Shown here piece after piece: positions 15,763 through 17,108 of a DNA stretch of 17,108 nt. The translations under genes were made by a program, and so were the position numbers. Under the pieces are notes generated by a model. That model searched no databases. It had not been told where the DNA came from and saw only the letters and a list, made by a program, of their open reading frames with translations. This stretch comes from Planctomycetota bacterium (GTDB lineage Bacteria > Planctomycetota > Phycisphaerae > WQYP01), in contig JAJZOA010000140.1 in the NCBI GenBank assembly GCA_021852225.1, positions 1-17,108 on the forward strand, in the 5' to 3' direction. Position 1 is the first letter of the stretch; every line of letters begins with the position of its first letter.

Positions 15763-17108
15763 CGCATCGAAAAATTCTTAAACATTCCCTGCGACTGATT
15801 CGTTACCCGCGGACTGTTCTGATAATCGGGATAGTTCTTGCGGGTATTTCAGCTTTGTTTGCGGCGCGATACCTGCGCGTATCCACTGACGAAAACAAAC
15901 TGTTTTCACCCACAGTTCCCTTTTTTCACCAGTATTTGTCTTTTATTCACGAGTTTCCGGAAAATGAGGCCGCCTTTATTGTGGTGCAGCCCGTTGACCC
16001 GGCGCATCCGCCGACCACAGCCCAATGGATCGCGGCGGCCAATGCGATAACCCGGCGGCTGCAAGCGTTGCCAAACAGTGTGGCTTCCGTGGATGACCGC
16101 GTGCCGTTACAACAGCTTGGTTCCCAGTCGCTGCTGTTTGCCCGATGGCGTCAGGTGAAACAAGCCGCCGCATTTTCTGGAACGCTTGCGCCGCTGCTTG
16201 CGCTTTGGGGATCGCGCCCCACGTTTCTCACCAGCCTGCTTGGAAAAAGCCGCATCGCCAGATTTCTGCACGGTGCCGCCGCCGGACCACCCGACGCGCA
16301 AACTGCCGCGTTTGTGACACAGCTTTGTCAGACTTGGATCGCAACTTTGCGGCAACCGGCAAGGGGTTCAACCAGAATTCCCATGCCGGATATCTCCACA
16401 CTTGGCCCAACGGTGGAACAGACGCCGGCGGCATTCGGCTATTACTATATTCATCCGGCGGATAATCCGCGGCATCATATTCTGCTGATTAAGGTCTATC
16501 CGAAATTTACATTTGATTCGCTGGCGGCGGTTTCCGCCCCGCTGGTCAAAATTCACGCCGCCATGAAGGCGGCGGCACAACCATTTTCGGCGTTGTTTCG
16601 CGTTGGTTTAACCGGTCGGCCGGTGCTTTCAGCGGATGAAATGCGCATCACCACGCATGACACCAACTGGGCGGAAATTGTCGCGATGATTGTGGTGTTT
16701 CTGGGCCTTGTCGTCATGCTGCGATCGGTGCGACTGGCCTTTTTTGCCGCTTTTTCCCTCTCCATCGCAATCGCCTGGACCTTTGGCTACGCCACACTGA
16801 CGGTAGGCCGCTTGAACCTTCTTTCAACCATTTTTGTCATCGCACTGATTGGTATCGGCATGGATTATCTGATTCAAATCCTGATCCGCTACCGGCGCGA
16901 AGCCAAACGCTATGAACGAAATACAGCCATCTGGGCCAGGGTTTTTCGGTATGTCAGCCCGCCGGTTATTACCGCATGCCTGGGGGGCCGCGGGGGCTTT
17001 TTTTGTAGCCACGCTGACCCGCTTTCGCGGAGATGCGGAACTGGGCATTATTGGCGGCGGTGGCCTGCTGCTTTGCCTTCTGGCGGGATATACCGTTCTG
17101 CCGGCACT
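15759..17108 (+). CDS. MMPL/RND-family exporter, HpnN-like (3' end outside window, apparent frameshift)
   Basis: The frame is open from the ATG at 15759 (GGA 9 bases upstream) to the window end, 450 codons with no stop. There is an N-terminal membrane helix (19-38) and then STDENKLFSPTVPFF, typical of MMPL proteins. A periplasmic domain runs to about 305. Helices at 306-324 and beyond follow, ending in GIGMDYLIQILIRYRRE (Met368-Asp369), the RND helix-4 signature. The family exports lipids or hydrophobic molecules across or from the inner membrane; HpnN moves hopanoids to the outer membrane. After codon 408 the zero frame becomes implausible (GRGGFFCSHADPLSRRCG). The +1 frame instead continues AAGAFFVATLTRFRGDAELG and on to the window end, as expected for this family. 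One base too many in a G run explains this. Whether it is an assembly error or a broken gene cannot be told here. Confidence 0.85.
   Translation, partial: MTHRKILKHSLRLIRYPRTVLIIGIVLAGISALFAARYLRVSTDENKLFSPTVPFFHQYLSFIHEFPENEAAFIVVQPVDPAHPPTTAQWIAAANAITRRLQALPNSVASVDDRVPLQQLGSQSLLFARWRQVKQAAAFSGTLAPLLALWGSRPTFLTSLLGKSRIARFLHGAAAGPPDAQTAAFVTQLCQTWIATLRQPARGSTRIPMPDISTLGPTVEQTPAAFGYYYIHPADNPRHHILLIKVYPKFTFDSLAAVSAPLVKIHAAMKAAAQPFSALFRVGLTGRPVLSADEMRITTHDTNWAEIVAMIVVFLGLVVMLRSVRLAFFAAFSLSIAIAWTFGYATLTVGRLNLLSTIFVIALIGIGMDYLIQILIRYRREAKRYERNTAIWARVFRYVSPPVITACLGGRGGFFCSHADPLSRRCGTGHYWRRWPAALPSGGIYRSAGT
16982..16987 (+). other. Six-G homopolymer at the apparent +1 frameshift of the exporter gene
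   Basis: The run is G6 between CT and CC. With five Gs the reading becomes L-G-A-A-G-A-F-F-V-A, joining the upstream and downstream family-like segments without loss. With six, the two parts lie in different frames. Confidence 0.8.

Noticed and set aside
1..17108. CRISPR arrays, insertion sequences, integrases, phage or toxin-antitoxin genes
   Set aside because: No regularly spaced direct repeats, transposase-like frames, attachment-site duplications next to the tRNA, or small paired toxin/antitoxin frames were seen.

Overview
The window looks like a stretch of bacterial chromosome, moderately GC-rich, with mostly housekeeping and accessory metabolic genes. No mobile element, CRISPR array, rRNA or phage gene was found. 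Several features suggest the Planctomycetota or the wider PVC group, perhaps Phycisphaerae: an ABC-2 permease with a very large extracytoplasmic insert, followed by a membrane-anchored helical protein with the LGGFRG and AWNM(A/S)YN motifs that I associate with PVC genomes. This placement rests on remembered family resemblance, not a database search.

Layout. Bases 2-3934 (+) hold a three-gene ABC-2 transporter operon: the 3' end of the ATPase, the permease and the membrane-anchored companion. Bases 4161-7103 (+) encode a short-form bifunctional proline dehydrogenase / glutamate-semialdehyde dehydrogenase (PutA) without a DNA-binding domain. A 12-repeat TPR protein (7273-8622, -) converges on putA and diverges from a YjbQ-family gene (8809-9228, +). 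Two adjacent minus-strand membrane proteins (9259-9963 and 10056-10949) look like diverged paralogues. Next come a tRNA-Glu(UUC) gene with a near-consensus promoter (11168-11284), an intrinsic-terminator-like hairpin, and efp (11344-11910) with a downstream polytopic membrane protein (11997-12974). A Gfo/Idh/MocA oxidoreductase (13049-14035, -) diverges from a class III aminotransferase (14260-15645, +). The aminotransferase is followed by an MMPL/RND-type exporter (15759 to the window end).

How the genes may work together. The aminotransferase resembles HpnO (aminobacteriohopanetriol synthesis) and the MMPL protein resembles HpnN (hopanoid transport), so the right end may be the edge of a hopanoid or related lipid locus. 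This is inference, because no squalene-hopene cyclase or other hpn gene is in the window. The MMPL gene carries an apparent frameshift: a six-G run at 16982-16987, where five Gs would restore a conserved-looking continuation. EF-P is unusual in having Asn where the modified Lys/Arg normally sits in the tip loop. Several neighbours, including PutA and the gene just after efp, contain PPP or PPPP runs, the classic EF-P-dependent motif.

No clearly new defence or mobile system is visible. The most noteworthy items are the HpnO/HpnN-like pair with its frameshift, the paralogous membrane pair, the atypical EF-P, and the terminator hairpin just before efp.
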